A stretch of 12,906 bases of DNA from an uncultured Litorilinea sp. (GCA_937922105.1 CAKZVN010000100.1:1-12906), one strand, 5' to 3'. Positions 1-7,342 are shown, numbered from the stretch's first letter. Made by a program: numbers and translations. The notes: generated by a model not told the origin, from the sequence alone.

Positions 1-1917
1 ACGACCTTGCTGGGGTAGTTGGAAGTCTTGCCCAAACTCGCCATACAGCTCCTCGAAGGCCCCAGGATAGAATTCATCGTTGCCGCTGGGGCGGTTGAGT
101 TGCGTTTCGCCCGCTGTGGGTTCAAACTCGATCCAGCCCAAGCCGGGGAAGTAGACCTCCACCCAGCTGTGCGCGTCGCGCTCGGTGATGTAGTAGAGCC
201 GGCTTTCTTCGTCGTAGGACCCCTCGGAATAGCCGCTGACCACGCGGGCGGGGATGCCGATGCTGCGCAACATCACCACCATCGCCGAGGCGTAATAGTC
301 ACAATAGCCTTCACGAATGTCGTAGAGGAAATACTCCACCGGGTCGCGATCGGCGGGCGGCGCGTCGATGTCGTCGTTGTAGGTGTAGGTGCGCAAGAAG
401 CTCTCGATGGCGCGCGCCTTGGCATAGGGCGTGTTGTACCCCGCGGTAAGGGCGGCGGCGTCTGCCGCGACCCGCGGCGAGAAGTCCTCCGGCAACTGGA
501 GGTAGCGGTCGCGGATGCTTTGGGGATAGTCGTCGCCTGCCTCGTTGAGCGCGCGCTCGGTGACCTGGCTGTAGGAACTCACCACCACATACTGGGCGTT
601 CGGCTCCAGCCCGCGCAGCGCGCGGGCCGAGACGATCTCGAAGGCGGGGGACCCTTCCGCGGTCGTCGCCGGCAACCCGCGCACCGTTGCCACAATCGGC
701 ACGTTGACCGACACGATGTCCTGGGGAGCAAAGATCATGCCGCCTGCCGCGCTGTGCATGGTGACGGTCTGGGTCAACGGCCTGCGATATTCCCACGCCG
801 CCACCGGCGCCGCTTCATTGGCGTCCAGGTTTCTTTCTTCCACGTTGGTGGAAAGCCATTGCCGCCCCGTGTAGGTGTCATAGACCACTGCGCGCCAATA
901 GCGCCCCAGCGGCGCATCCACATAGAAGACTAAGTTGTTGCCCACCGTGCGCTGACCACCCAACGCCAGCGAGCGCCCGAAGCCTGCCGATGCCGCCACC
1001 GTCTGGCGGTTGATGCCCTGGTAAAGACGATTCATGCGCAGGGTCGTCTCTTCCCACTGTGCGTTGAGCGGAGCCAAGACCGTGCGCACTTCCATGCTGC
1101 GTCCCAGACCAGGGATCAACCACGCCAGCGCCACGACCACCGCGCTGTAGGTCAACCCGTTGCGGAGGAAGTCGAAGGTCACGTCCGGGTTGAAATGCAC
1201 GCGCTGTTCACGCCAGCGCAGCTGTTGCTCCGCCAGATTGGTGCGCACAAAGACCAGCATCGCCAGCAGACAAAAGACCACCAAAAAGCCCAGGATGGAC
1301 TGGGGCGCGTAATAGGTGTTGACCAGCAACACCGCACCCGCGGGGATGATGGCGCGCCAGGTGTAGCCGTAGCGGAAGACGGACCAGACGCCCAGATAGG
1401 TCAGCCACCAGACCAGGAAACACATCTCGAAGATGAAGATGTAGTTGTCGTTGCTGGCGACATCGTTGATGGCGGCATCAATCCAGTTGAGCCAACGCAA
1501 CAACACAAAATAGGCATTGGCTTGTAACTCCGGGATGCCGTTGGCGAGGAAGGGCGCAATCTCCTCGCGCGTGACCATCCCGCTCATCAAGAAGAGAATC
1601 CACGCCAGCCCGGTGAACATGCTGTGGGAGAGGGCAAAGAAGCCGTCGAAACGGCTGAATGCCATGAGGAAGCCCAGCGCCAGCGCGCCCAGCGTCACGG
1701 GAACCAGGAGCGTCATATTGGTGACATAGCCCGCGGCGTCCAGCGACGTCGCTACAATTAAGTAGAGCAACGAGATGAGTACGCCGGTGAGGAGTAACCC
1801 ATCTTGATAATAGACATTGTCGGCGTAACGGGCGCGCACAGAGGGTTCCCCCGCGCCATAGTCGGAGCGTGTGTCTCTGCGCGCAAGGTCTTGGTGGGAA
1901 TCGGTGAGTGTTGCCAT
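1..1917 (-). CDS. TgpA-like membrane protein with transglutaminase-like domain (C-terminus off window)
   Basis: 639 codons are open from an ATG at 1917 to the window edge, so the C-terminus is missing. About seven hydrophobic segments lie between residues ~41 and ~275 (the first at ~41-59), followed by a large extracytoplasmic region. A transglutaminase/cysteine-protease-like core lies at ~480-605. Its nucleophile is C539 in GYCDYYASA, its histidine is H583 in DAHSWVEVY, and the third position is E599 in WIEFEPT. The spacings of 44 and 16 residues fit the family. The usual Asp of the triad is Glu here, a conservative change. The architecture (polytopic N-terminus, then outer transglutaminase core) is that of TgpA/DUF3488 proteins, whose substrates are mostly unknown. 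An in-frame TAG shortly upstream with no standard start in between supports this start, although no Shine-Dalgarno is visible. It lies 92 bp downstream of the 710-residue protein gene and may share its transcript. Confidence 0.9.
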   Translation of the reverse strand, partial: MATLTDSHQDLARRDTRSDYGAGEPSVRARYADNVYYQDGLLLTGVLISLLYLIVATSLDAAGYVTNMTLLVPVTLGALALGFLMAFSRFDGFFALSHSMFTGLAWILFLMSGMVTREEIAPFLANGIPELQANAYFVLLRWLNWIDAAINDVASNDNYIFIFEMCFLVWWLTYLGVWSVFRYGYTWRAIIPAGAVLLVNTYYAPQSILGFLVVFCLLAMLVFVRTNLAEQQLRWREQRVHFNPDVTFDFLRNGLTYSAVVVALAWLIPGLGRSMEVRTVLAPLNAQWEETTLRMNRLYQGINRQTVAASAGFGRSLALGGQRTVGNNLVFYVDAPLGRYWRAVVYDTYTGRQWLSTNVEERNLDANEAAPVAAWEYRRPLTQTVTMHSAAGGMIFAPQDIVSVNVPIVATVRGLPATTAEGSPAFEIVSARALRGLEPNAQYVVVSSYSQVTERALNEAGDDYPQSIRDRYLQLPEDFSPRVAADAAALTAGYNTPYAKARAIESFLRTYTYNDDIDAPPADRDPVEYFLYDIREGYCDYYASAMVVMLRSIGIPARVVSGYSEGSYDEESRLYYITERDAHSWVEVYFPGLGWIEFEPTAGETQLNRPSGNDEFYPGAFEELYGEFGQDFQLPQQGR

Positions 1918-1924
1918 AGGGCGA

Positions 1925-1930
1925 ATTGTA
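1925..1930 (-). promoter_or_regulatory. Possible -10 box for leaderless start of the transglutaminase gene
   Basis: On the minus strand TACAAT (five of six matches to TATAAT) ends seven bases before the ATG at 1917. That distance would put the transcription start at or next to the start codon and give a leaderless mRNA. This fits the absence of a ribosome binding site. No recognisable -35 element is present at 16-19 bp, so the call is weak. Confidence 0.25.
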
Positions 1931-2009
1931 CTGTAGGTGAACCGGTCCGCAGGTGAGATGGGCTACAAGCTCGCCCACGGACCCATGCCCGAACTGCACG
2001 GTGGCTTGC

Positions 2010-4142
2010 TCAGAGGAGGCTCCAGAGCAAGCCAGTCAGACCGATGAGGAGGACAAAGCCGGCTAACGCTGCGACCAGCGCGCGGCTCAGGCTCAACACC
2101 TCGGTCTGGAAGACCAACATCTGCGCCGGTGCGGCTGCGGTCACCGTCCACGCGCGCGACGGCATTTGACCGGTGAGCCGCGTAAAGACCGGCTCGTCCA
2201 CACTCAGCGCCACATGGAGACGGCTTTGGCGCACCAGGCTGCGCCACTCGGCGGCGACCGTGCGATAGGTGACAGCCTGGATGCGTGCCTGCAGGGCGGC
2301 TTCCGCGCCGGCAACGTCGGCAGCGTTGAGCGCGCCGCTGCGCGCGTCGAAAGAGGCGGCTTGCTCTTCCAAGCCGGCAGCGATGGTGCGCCATTGGGTT
2401 GCGGCGGCGCTTAAGTTCAGCGGCTGACGCATGGTCACCTGTTCCAACAACATGCCGCGACGGCGCTCAATGATCGGCGCCAACTGGGTCAAGAGCGCAT
2501 TGAGCAGTGCATAGTCCGCGCGCGGCGGCAAGAGTCGAGCCGGCAAAACTCCTGTGGCTGCGGGCGGAAAGCCCATCTCCAGGGCAACCATCCCGCCGGT
2601 GGGCGTCGTTGCGGTCGGGAGCAAAGCAAAGGTGTAGTCCTGAAGCCCGCCCCGCTGCGTCGCAGCCTGTTGCCAAGTCTGCACGATCTCGGCGAGGGCT
2701 GCCTCGGCACGCGGCAGGCGGTCGGGCGTGGTTTCAGCCGCGGCGATCACCTGGACCCGCTGGGGAGTCACGGTTACCGTGATCTGCCAGCCGGTAAAGA
2801 GACTATAGGCCTGGGGCGGCGGCATCAGCGCAGCGTCAGCCAGGTAGTCCCCCGCGATCGCCAGCGCTGCCTCGCGGTTGCCCTGTTCCATCAGCTGCAA
2901 GGCTTGCTGCACCAAGATGGAACGTCGCTGTTCGGCCAAGAGTTCCGGCGCAACCGGGCTGTCGGGCAGCGCGTCCAGCGCCTCGACCAATGAGAGCGCC
3001 AAGGGCCATTCGCGCCGGGTGCGCGCTTGGTTGAGCAGCATCTGTAGCCCGTCGGCGCGCCATTGAATGACTTCGCGCCGGCGTGGATCATCAGCGGGCA
3101 GGAGCGCCAGCGCAGCCGCACTCTCGTCCACCATGAGATCGCTGTAGCGCGCGCGGTCGGCTTCGTCGGCATCCACGATGCGCCTGCGATAAAGGTCTGC
3201 CAGGCCGATGTGAAGGGTGGCTTGGTCAGCGGGTGAGGACAGCAACATCCCCCGGCTCGCCAACCCCGTGCTGTATGCCGCCACTGCCTGGGCATAAAAG
3301 CGCTCGCGCACTTCGGGCGTGGTGGCGGCGCTCATTAACTCCCGGTATTGGAGGCCCAACTGGGCATAGGCCGCGACCGGCGCATCGTCTACCGCCGCTG
3401 CTATGGCGGATTGTAACGCAGACCAACGCTGCGGCGCAATCAGTTGTAAACGGAAGGGCGTCTGGGGCGCGGCAAAGTCATAGAGCCAATGCAACCCGAT
3501 TACGCCCGCTTCGCCGACCACCGAGTAGCGCCAATCGCTGGGCGTGGTGAGCACCCAGCTCTCCGGCGGCACACTGGAGGGCACGCGCAGTTCGACGCGC
3601 AGGCTCAGATTGCCCGCCCATTGGTTAAGCACTGCGGGGGCATAGCGCACGGTCAACAACGGCGCATTGCCCAGCGGTGACACATAGCGCAGGCGCAAGC
3701 CCAGGGTGCCGTTGGCGGGCACCGTGACTTGACCGGTGTAGCCGCCATCCGCGGCGCTCGCCAAGACCACCGGCTGTTCGTTGCTGGTCAGGGTGACGCC
3801 TTGTGGCGCGCCCAGGCTCTGGTCACCGCCGGGGAAGAGCCGCACCGGGACGGTCACGGCGGCGTTGGTCGGGTTACGCAACCGGTAGGTCGCGTCCAGC
3901 GTCACCCGCGACCCAGCGCCGTCCTCCACGAGCCGCAACGTTGCTACATGCGCTTCGAGGACGACGTTGTTGGTCGCGGGGTTCTGGGGCAAGAGATAGA
4001 GTTGGGGCAAGCTTCCCACACTGTCTTGGGCGGAGAGCGGGGCGGCGCCCAGCCAAACCAGCAGCCACGCGATCAGTACAGCCGCGGCCCAACGTGCCGG
4101 ACAGCGCCACGCGCCAAGCCGTTCCCAAGCGGCTCGGATCAC
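2010..4142 (-). CDS. Secreted, C-terminally anchored protein of unknown function
   Basis: 710 residues from a GTG start. An N-terminal signal peptide (hydrophobic core ~18-34, likely cleavage after APLSA at 38) and a C-terminal hydrophobic segment (~687-710) ending almost at the stop place it outside the cytoplasm with a membrane anchor. Residues ~48-235 are rich in predicted beta strands and resemble an adhesin or VIT-like beta sandwich. Residues ~240-440 are alanine-rich helices that look TPR-like. Residues ~450-670 are mixed alpha/beta with a helical hairpin. No catalytic motif is apparent, and the mature part has no cysteine. The frame stays open upstream to an ATG at 4472, but those 110 residues are basic and low in order, and would bury the signal peptide, so GTG 4142 is preferred. 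It has no clear Shine-Dalgarno. It precedes the transglutaminase gene in the same direction and is probably functionally linked to it. I do not recognise the family. Confidence 0.75.
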   Translation of the reverse strand: MIRAAWERLGAWRCPARWAAAVLIAWLLVWLGAAPLSAQDSVGSLPQLYLLPQNPATNNVVLEAHVATLRLVEDGAGSRVTLDATYRLRNPTNAAVTVPVRLFPGGDQSLGAPQGVTLTSNEQPVVLASAADGGYTGQVTVPANGTLGLRLRYVSPLGNAPLLTVRYAPAVLNQWAGNLSLRVELRVPSSVPPESWVLTTPSDWRYSVVGEAGVIGLHWLYDFAAPQTPFRLQLIAPQRWSALQSAIAAAVDDAPVAAYAQLGLQYRELMSAATTPEVRERFYAQAVAAYSTGLASRGMLLSSPADQATLHIGLADLYRRRIVDADEADRARYSDLMVDESAAALALLPADDPRRREVIQWRADGLQMLLNQARTRREWPLALSLVEALDALPDSPVAPELLAEQRRSILVQQALQLMEQGNREAALAIAGDYLADAALMPPPQAYSLFTGWQITVTVTPQRVQVIAAAETTPDRLPRAEAALAEIVQTWQQAATQRGGLQDYTFALLPTATTPTGGMVALEMGFPPAATGVLPARLLPPRADYALLNALLTQLAPIIERRRGMLLEQVTMRQPLNLSAAATQWRTIAAGLEEQAASFDARSGALNAADVAGAEAALQARIQAVTYRTVAAEWRSLVRQSRLHVALSVDEPVFTRLTGQMPSRAWTVTAAAPAQMLVFQTEVLSLSRALVAALAGFVLLIGLTGLLWSLL

Positions 4143-4687
4143 GTCATGATAGGTGTGGGGCAGATGGCGAATTTCGGCAGAGGGGCGCAGTCCCTGCCTG
4201 CACTGCCCCGAACCGAGAAGTGAGGAGGCGACGGGAGCAGCCGTATCAGCGTGATGCCGGCGAGTCTGCGAGGAAGCATCTCCGCTGCTGACCGGGACAC
4301 TGTGCGCCCTTTCCAAATGGGACGGGCTGGGGTGGAGTTGTGCAGGATGGTTCACAGGGAACAGCGCGCATGGCAAAAGCACACAGGCGGCGCGGCGATG
4401 CAGACACTGTACAGGAAGCCGGGTTAACTGCGCCGAAGTTGCATTTCTACTATGCTTTTGGTATCGTGCCATTATCTTGGGTAGAGAACCGTCCCACTGG
4501 GCAATCGGCGGCTGTGGGCAACACCGGGCGGAGTGAGCAACTGTCCGCGCAAGGCGAATTGATCGTCGTGCCGGTGTGAATCCTGTCGTCCCTGGGCTGC
4601 GCCGGTGGGCGGGGCGGGTAGTTGCCCGGCTTGTTCCATACCCAGCCGGCAGATTGAACTTGGCAAGAAAGGGCTAGCCGCACATCT
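4143..4687. other. Non-coding region between divergent genes
   Basis: About 545 bp lie between the 710-residue protein gene (leftward) and the 100-residue protein gene (rightward). I see no convincing gene, RNA gene or repeat here. It has an AT-rich island at about 4436-4485 in an otherwise GC-rich stretch, and a short palindrome (CTGTACAG near 4407). It probably carries the promoters for both directions. Confidence 0.6.
4439..4467 (+). promoter_or_regulatory. Weak sigma70-like promoter candidate in divergent region
   Basis: TTGCAT (4439-4444) and TATCGT (4462-4467) are separated by 17 bp inside the AT-rich island. Each has four of six consensus positions. It would start transcription near 4474 and give a leader of about 210 nt for the gene at 4688. 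A weak minus-strand pair (ATGGCA, 17 bp, TAGAAA) overlaps the same island and could serve the leftward genes. Confidence 0.35.
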
Positions 4688-4990
4688 ATGATCCGGTTGT
4701 TGATGCAATGGGACATTAAAATGGGGCGCGAACAGGACTTCAGCGAATTCGTGGTGCGGGAGTTCGCCCCTCGTCTCATGCAACTTGGGATTGAACCCAA
4801 CGAAGTCTTGTATACCATGTACGGCGAAGGTCCGCAAATGCTGACCATCGGCGCGGTCGAGAGTCCGGAGAAGTTGGCCGACATCTTGCAGAGCGCCGGA
4901 TGGAAAAAATTGCATGATAAATTGCTGACGTATGTCACCAATTACCGGCAAAAGGTTGTGCCCGACAACGGGCGCAACTTCCAGTTGTGA
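4688..4990 (+). CDS. Small conserved-looking protein, possible dimeric alpha/beta-barrel fold
   Basis: 100 residues with no signal peptide and no cysteine, so probably cytoplasmic. The pattern is a beta strand (RLLMQWDIK), a charged helix (~15-33), a strand (VLYTMYG), a strand (MLTIGAV), then two helices (~60-87) and a basic tail. This resembles the small ferredoxin-like dimeric alpha/beta-barrel (NIPSNAP/ABM-like) proteins. That is a fold guess from spacing, not a recognised family. A purine-rich AAGAAAGGG lies about 14 bp before the ATG, further than usual; a second in-frame ATG follows at codon 6. The stop ends 32 bp before the DsbA-lipoprotein start, so the two are likely co-transcribed. 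The function is unknown. Confidence 0.75.
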   Translation: MIRLLMQWDIKMGREQDFSEFVVREFAPRLMQLGIEPNEVLYTMYGEGPQMLTIGAVESPEKLADILQSAGWKKLHDKLLTYVTNYRQKVVPDNGRNFQL

Positions 4991-5013
4991 GACTTACGAC
5001 CAGGAGAGGACTC

Positions 5014-5017
5014 AGGA
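5014..5017 (+). promoter_or_regulatory. Ribosome binding site that sets the start at 5023
   Basis: AGGA lies five bases before the ATG at 5023, with a second purine-rich block at 5002-5010. This favours ATG 5023 over the in-frame GTG at 4987, which overlaps the previous stop codon and has no such site. The later start also gives a normal lipoprotein signal. Confidence 0.6.
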
Positions 5018-5022
5018 TAGAT

Positions 5023-6495
5023 ATGCACTTCCAAATCGGCACGCGCCGCGGGCGCAGCCTGATGGCGTTTTTGCTGCTGTTCGGCTGGCTTTTGACGGCC
5101 TGTGCTGTCGGGATTCAGTCGCCTGGCCCCGGTGACCCGGCCCCAACCGAGCAGCCAGCGGTCGAGCCTGCCACTGCGCCGGTGCCCACCGATGCCCCTG
5201 TTGCCGAACCTGCGCCGGATGTGCCCCGCTTGATCTTGCCCGCAGCCATCCCCAGCGACGAGACTTATAAGGGGCTGCCGGTCGGCTTCACTGAAGATGG
5301 TCTCCCCTACCGCGGCTCGCCCGACGCGCCCATTGTGATGCTGGAATACAGCGACTACCAGTGTCCTTTCTGTGCCCGCTATTTTGTGCAAACCGAACCG
5401 GCGCTGGACGAGTCCTATGTGCGCACAGGTTTGGTGCGCGTGGTTTTCCATGACTTCCCGCTGGTCTCGCTCCACCCGCAAGCGCCCTCGGCCCACGCTG
5501 CCAGCCTATGTGTCGCCGAGCAAGGGTCGGCAGCGCGTTATTGGCAGATGCACGCCGAGATCTTCCGCAGCGTCAGTGAGTGGGGCCGCGTCGCCGATCC
5601 GCTGCCGGTGTTGGCGCGCTTGGCGGAACAGGTGGGCGCAGACATGGAGGCCTACACCGCATGTATGGAAGCAGGCGACCAGTTTGTGGTGGTCGGTGAC
5701 CGCGTTGATATCGGTTTTGCCCGCGGCTTCGGCGGCACGCCCAGCTTCCAGTTCGTGCGCACCAGCGACAACGTAGTCTTCCAACTGATCGGCGCGCAGC
5801 CCTATGAACAGTTCGCCGGCATGATTGACGCCGTCTTAGCCGGCGCCATGCCCCAGACCCAGTCCCAGGGCCAAGCACAACAGAATTCCGGCATCCCCTT
5901 CTGGGCTACCGCAGCGGGCTTGGCCCCCGACCCGGCACGCCCCGGCTACAACGTGGCGGGCGACCAGTACAAGGGCAATCCCGACGCAGCCGTGGTGGTG
6001 ATCGAGTTCTCCGACTTCCAGTGCCCGTTCTGTATGCGCCACAGCCAGGTGACGCAGCCGATCCTGGACGAGAAGTATGTGGATACCGGCAAGGTGCTCT
6101 GGGTCTTCAAGCATTTCCCGCTCTCGATCCACCCGCAAGCTCCCGCGGCGGGTGTTGCCGCCGAATGCGCAGCCGAGCAAGGCTTCTTCTGGGAGATGCA
6201 CGAGTTGCTCTTTGAGAATATGGAGCGCTGGTCGGTGAGCAACCCCGCCCCCATCTTCGCCGCATTGGCGAACGAACTGGGCTTGGATATGCCTGCGTTT
6301 GAGCTTTGCTCCACGGACCCGGCGATGATGGCGCGCGTCGACAGCGACGTCAACGACGGCGCGCCTTATGTGCGCGGCACGCCGACCTTTATCGTGTTGC
6401 GCGGGGAAGCGGGTAGCATCATTCCGGGTGCGCTGCCGGTGGAGACCTTTAGCCAAGTACTGGACGAGGAATTGGCTGCGGCGGGCGCGCCGTAG
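5023..6495 (+). CDS. Lipoprotein with two tandem DsbA-like thioredoxin domains
   Basis: 490 residues. The signal peptide ends in the lipobox LTAC with C27 as the lipid-modified cysteine, followed by a Pro/Ala-rich linker to ~residue 75. Domain 1 (~75-280) has the active site CPFC at C114-C117 and a cis-proline loop GGTPSF at P240. Domain 2 (~295-485) has CPFC at C334-C337 and a cis-proline loop RGTPTF at P454. Both carry the helical insert typical of DsbA/Thioredoxin_4 proteins. The two domains are clearly homologous (EYSDYQCPFC against EFSDFQCPFC), pointing to an internal duplication. Known relatives are envelope thiol oxidoreductases that form or reshuffle disulfides. The fusion of two intact active sites in one anchored chain could let them pass electrons or act on two clients. 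It lies between the 100-residue gene and the selenocysteine paralogue. The stop codon is TAG. Confidence 0.92.
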   Translation: MHFQIGTRRGRSLMAFLLLFGWLLTACAVGIQSPGPGDPAPTEQPAVEPATAPVPTDAPVAEPAPDVPRLILPAAIPSDETYKGLPVGFTEDGLPYRGSPDAPIVMLEYSDYQCPFCARYFVQTEPALDESYVRTGLVRVVFHDFPLVSLHPQAPSAHAASLCVAEQGSAARYWQMHAEIFRSVSEWGRVADPLPVLARLAEQVGADMEAYTACMEAGDQFVVVGDRVDIGFARGFGGTPSFQFVRTSDNVVFQLIGAQPYEQFAGMIDAVLAGAMPQTQSQGQAQQNSGIPFWATAAGLAPDPARPGYNVAGDQYKGNPDAAVVVIEFSDFQCPFCMRHSQVTQPILDEKYVDTGKVLWVFKHFPLSIHPQAPAAGVAAECAAEQGFFWEMHELLFENMERWSVSNPAPIFAALANELGLDMPAFELCSTDPAMMARVDSDVNDGAPYVRGTPTFIVLRGEAGSIIPGALPVETFSQVLDEELAAAGAP

Positions 6496-6541
6496 AACCG
6501 GCTGCGGCTTGCGTCACCACGGCTAAATTCTGTCCACGACC

Positions 6542-6563
6542 GCCGGACGGTTTACCGTCCGGC
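6542..6563 (+). promoter_or_regulatory. Perfect 9-bp hairpin upstream of the selenoprotein gene
   Basis: GCCGGACGG and CCGTCCGGC pair perfectly around a TTTA loop. The hairpin sits 46 bp after the stop of the tandem DsbA gene and 35 bp before the next start. No T-run follows, so a classical intrinsic terminator is doubtful. It may block 3' decay, partly terminate transcription, or be a small dispersed palindrome. No other copy was seen in this window. Confidence 0.55.
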
Positions 6564-6589
6564 TTCAGTCCTGGGTGCCTTCGCCCATC

Positions 6590-6595
6590 AGGAAG
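6590..6595 (+). promoter_or_regulatory. Ribosome binding site for the selenoprotein gene
   Basis: AGGAAG ends three bases before the ATG at 6599; the AGGA core is spaced five bases from it. It favours this ATG over the in-frame GTG at 6575, and the resulting signal peptide has a normal length. Confidence 0.6.
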
Positions 6596-6598
6596 CAT

Positions 6599-7342
6599 AT
6601 GCGTCATCCACACCGTGTGCAGTCGCTGTTGACCGTTGTCGCGCTGGGATTGATCCTGAGCGCCTGTGCACCGGTCGCGCCCTCGGTTTCGCCCCCTGCC
6701 CAAACCGTCCCATCGCCGGCTGTGACGGTGACCCCGACCGTCGCGCCCACGCCAACCACCGCGCCGGAGAGCGTGCCGGACGCAGCCGTGGACCCCTCGG
6801 TGGATTGGACAACCGTCGCCACCATCGAGGGCGACTACTATATCTTGGGCAACCCGGCTGCGCCTATCCGCCTGATTGACTACGGCGATTTCCTCTGAAC
6901 AGCCTGCGCCGCGCACGTGTTGCGCGTGGAGCCGGAGATCAAAGCTGCCTATGTGGCAACCGGGCAGGTGAGTTTGGCCTTCCACCCCATGCTGGACCAC
7001 GGCGACGCGTCGCGCTGGAGCCAGCGCGCAGCTGAGTGTGCCGGCGCCCAGGAGCCGCTAGCCTTTTGGCGCATGCATGACTTGCTCTTTGCGCGCCAAA
7101 ACTTGCTCTTGCGCGCGGGAGAGGCGGGTATGGTGGACTTTGCCGCCGAGATCGGATTAGACACCGAGACCTTCCGCGCCTGTATGACCGACCCCGCCAT
7201 TGCCGCTAAGATCGAGCGCATGGACCAAGCGCGCCGCGACGCAGGTATCCGCCGTCGCCCCAGTTTCCACGTCAATGGTCGCCTACTGGAGGGCGCGGTC
7301 CCCTTTGCGGGCTTCGTCCAAGCCTTTGCCGCTGCCGAGTAA
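6599..7342 (+). CDS. Selenocysteine-containing DsbA-like lipoprotein (in-frame TGA = Sec100)
   Basis: 247 residues if the TGA at 6896-6898 is read as selenocysteine. The lipoprotein signal ends LSAC with C23 as the lipid site, then comes a Pro/Thr/Val-rich linker to ~residue 68. A DsbA-like thioredoxin domain covers ~75-247. Its redox motif is U100-T-A-C103, in the context DYGDFL-U-TAC, matching position for position DFQCPFC of the upstream paralogue. Homology continues without a shift on both sides: VEPEIKAAYVATGQV after the TGA aligns with TQPILDEKYVDTGKV. The cis-proline is P221 in RRPSF, where the usual Gly-Thr is replaced by two arginines. A SECIS-like hairpin follows the TGA. Other genes here stop at TGA (2010-2012, 4988-4990, 10797-10799), so a general code change is unlikely. 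Selenocysteine would lower the pKa and speed thiol exchange. Alternatives are a Cys-to-stop mutation or a sequencing error. DsbA-like selenoproteins are known in other bacteria. Confidence 0.85.
6899..6934 (+). promoter_or_regulatory. Bacterial SECIS element candidate
   Basis: Directly after the TGA (6896-6898), CGCGCA (6910-6915) pairs perfectly with TGCGCG (6921-6926) around the five-base loop CGTGT (6916-6920). The loop starts 17 nt after the TGA and has G as its second base. Both fit the known bacterial SECIS rules: loop 16-37 nt after the TGA, with a G in the first two loop bases. Further pairs with bulges can extend the stem (C14-G33 and C12-G34, counting from the T of TGA). The element is inside the coding region, as is normal in bacteria, where SelB binds it to deliver Sec-tRNA. 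Confidence 0.7.

Noticed and set aside
19..933. Long plus-strand open frame of 304 codons
   Set aside because: It lies opposite the transglutaminase core, whose minus-strand frame has the catalytic motifs. The plus-strand product has an unnatural His/Arg/Val-rich composition.
4143..4472. A 110-residue N-terminal extension of the 710-residue secreted protein
   Set aside because: The extension is basic and His/Ser/Pro-rich with no domain-like pattern, and would bury a clear signal peptide.
4340..4579. A 79-codon plus-strand frame in the divergent intergenic region
   Set aside because: It has no recognisable ribosome binding site, its composition is disordered, and it runs across the promoter-like island.
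4987..4989. GTG start for the tandem DsbA lipoprotein, overlapping the previous stop
   Set aside because: The ATG at 5023 has a well-placed AGGA and gives a normal lipoprotein signal length.
6542..6563. Intrinsic terminator for the tandem DsbA gene
   Set aside because: The hairpin is strong but is followed by TTCAGTCC rather than a T-run, so it is listed only as a regulatory hairpin.
6896..6898. TGA read as tryptophan through a variant genetic code
   Set aside because: Three neighbouring genes end at TGA in sensible places, and the aligned residue is a catalytic cysteine, not tryptophan.
6917..7342. A separate gene of 141 residues beginning with TTG inside the DsbA domain
   Set aside because: It lacks a signal peptide, a ribosome binding site and the first half of the thioredoxin domain. 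It joins in frame to the preceding ORF through the TGA, and the joined protein aligns with the paralogue.
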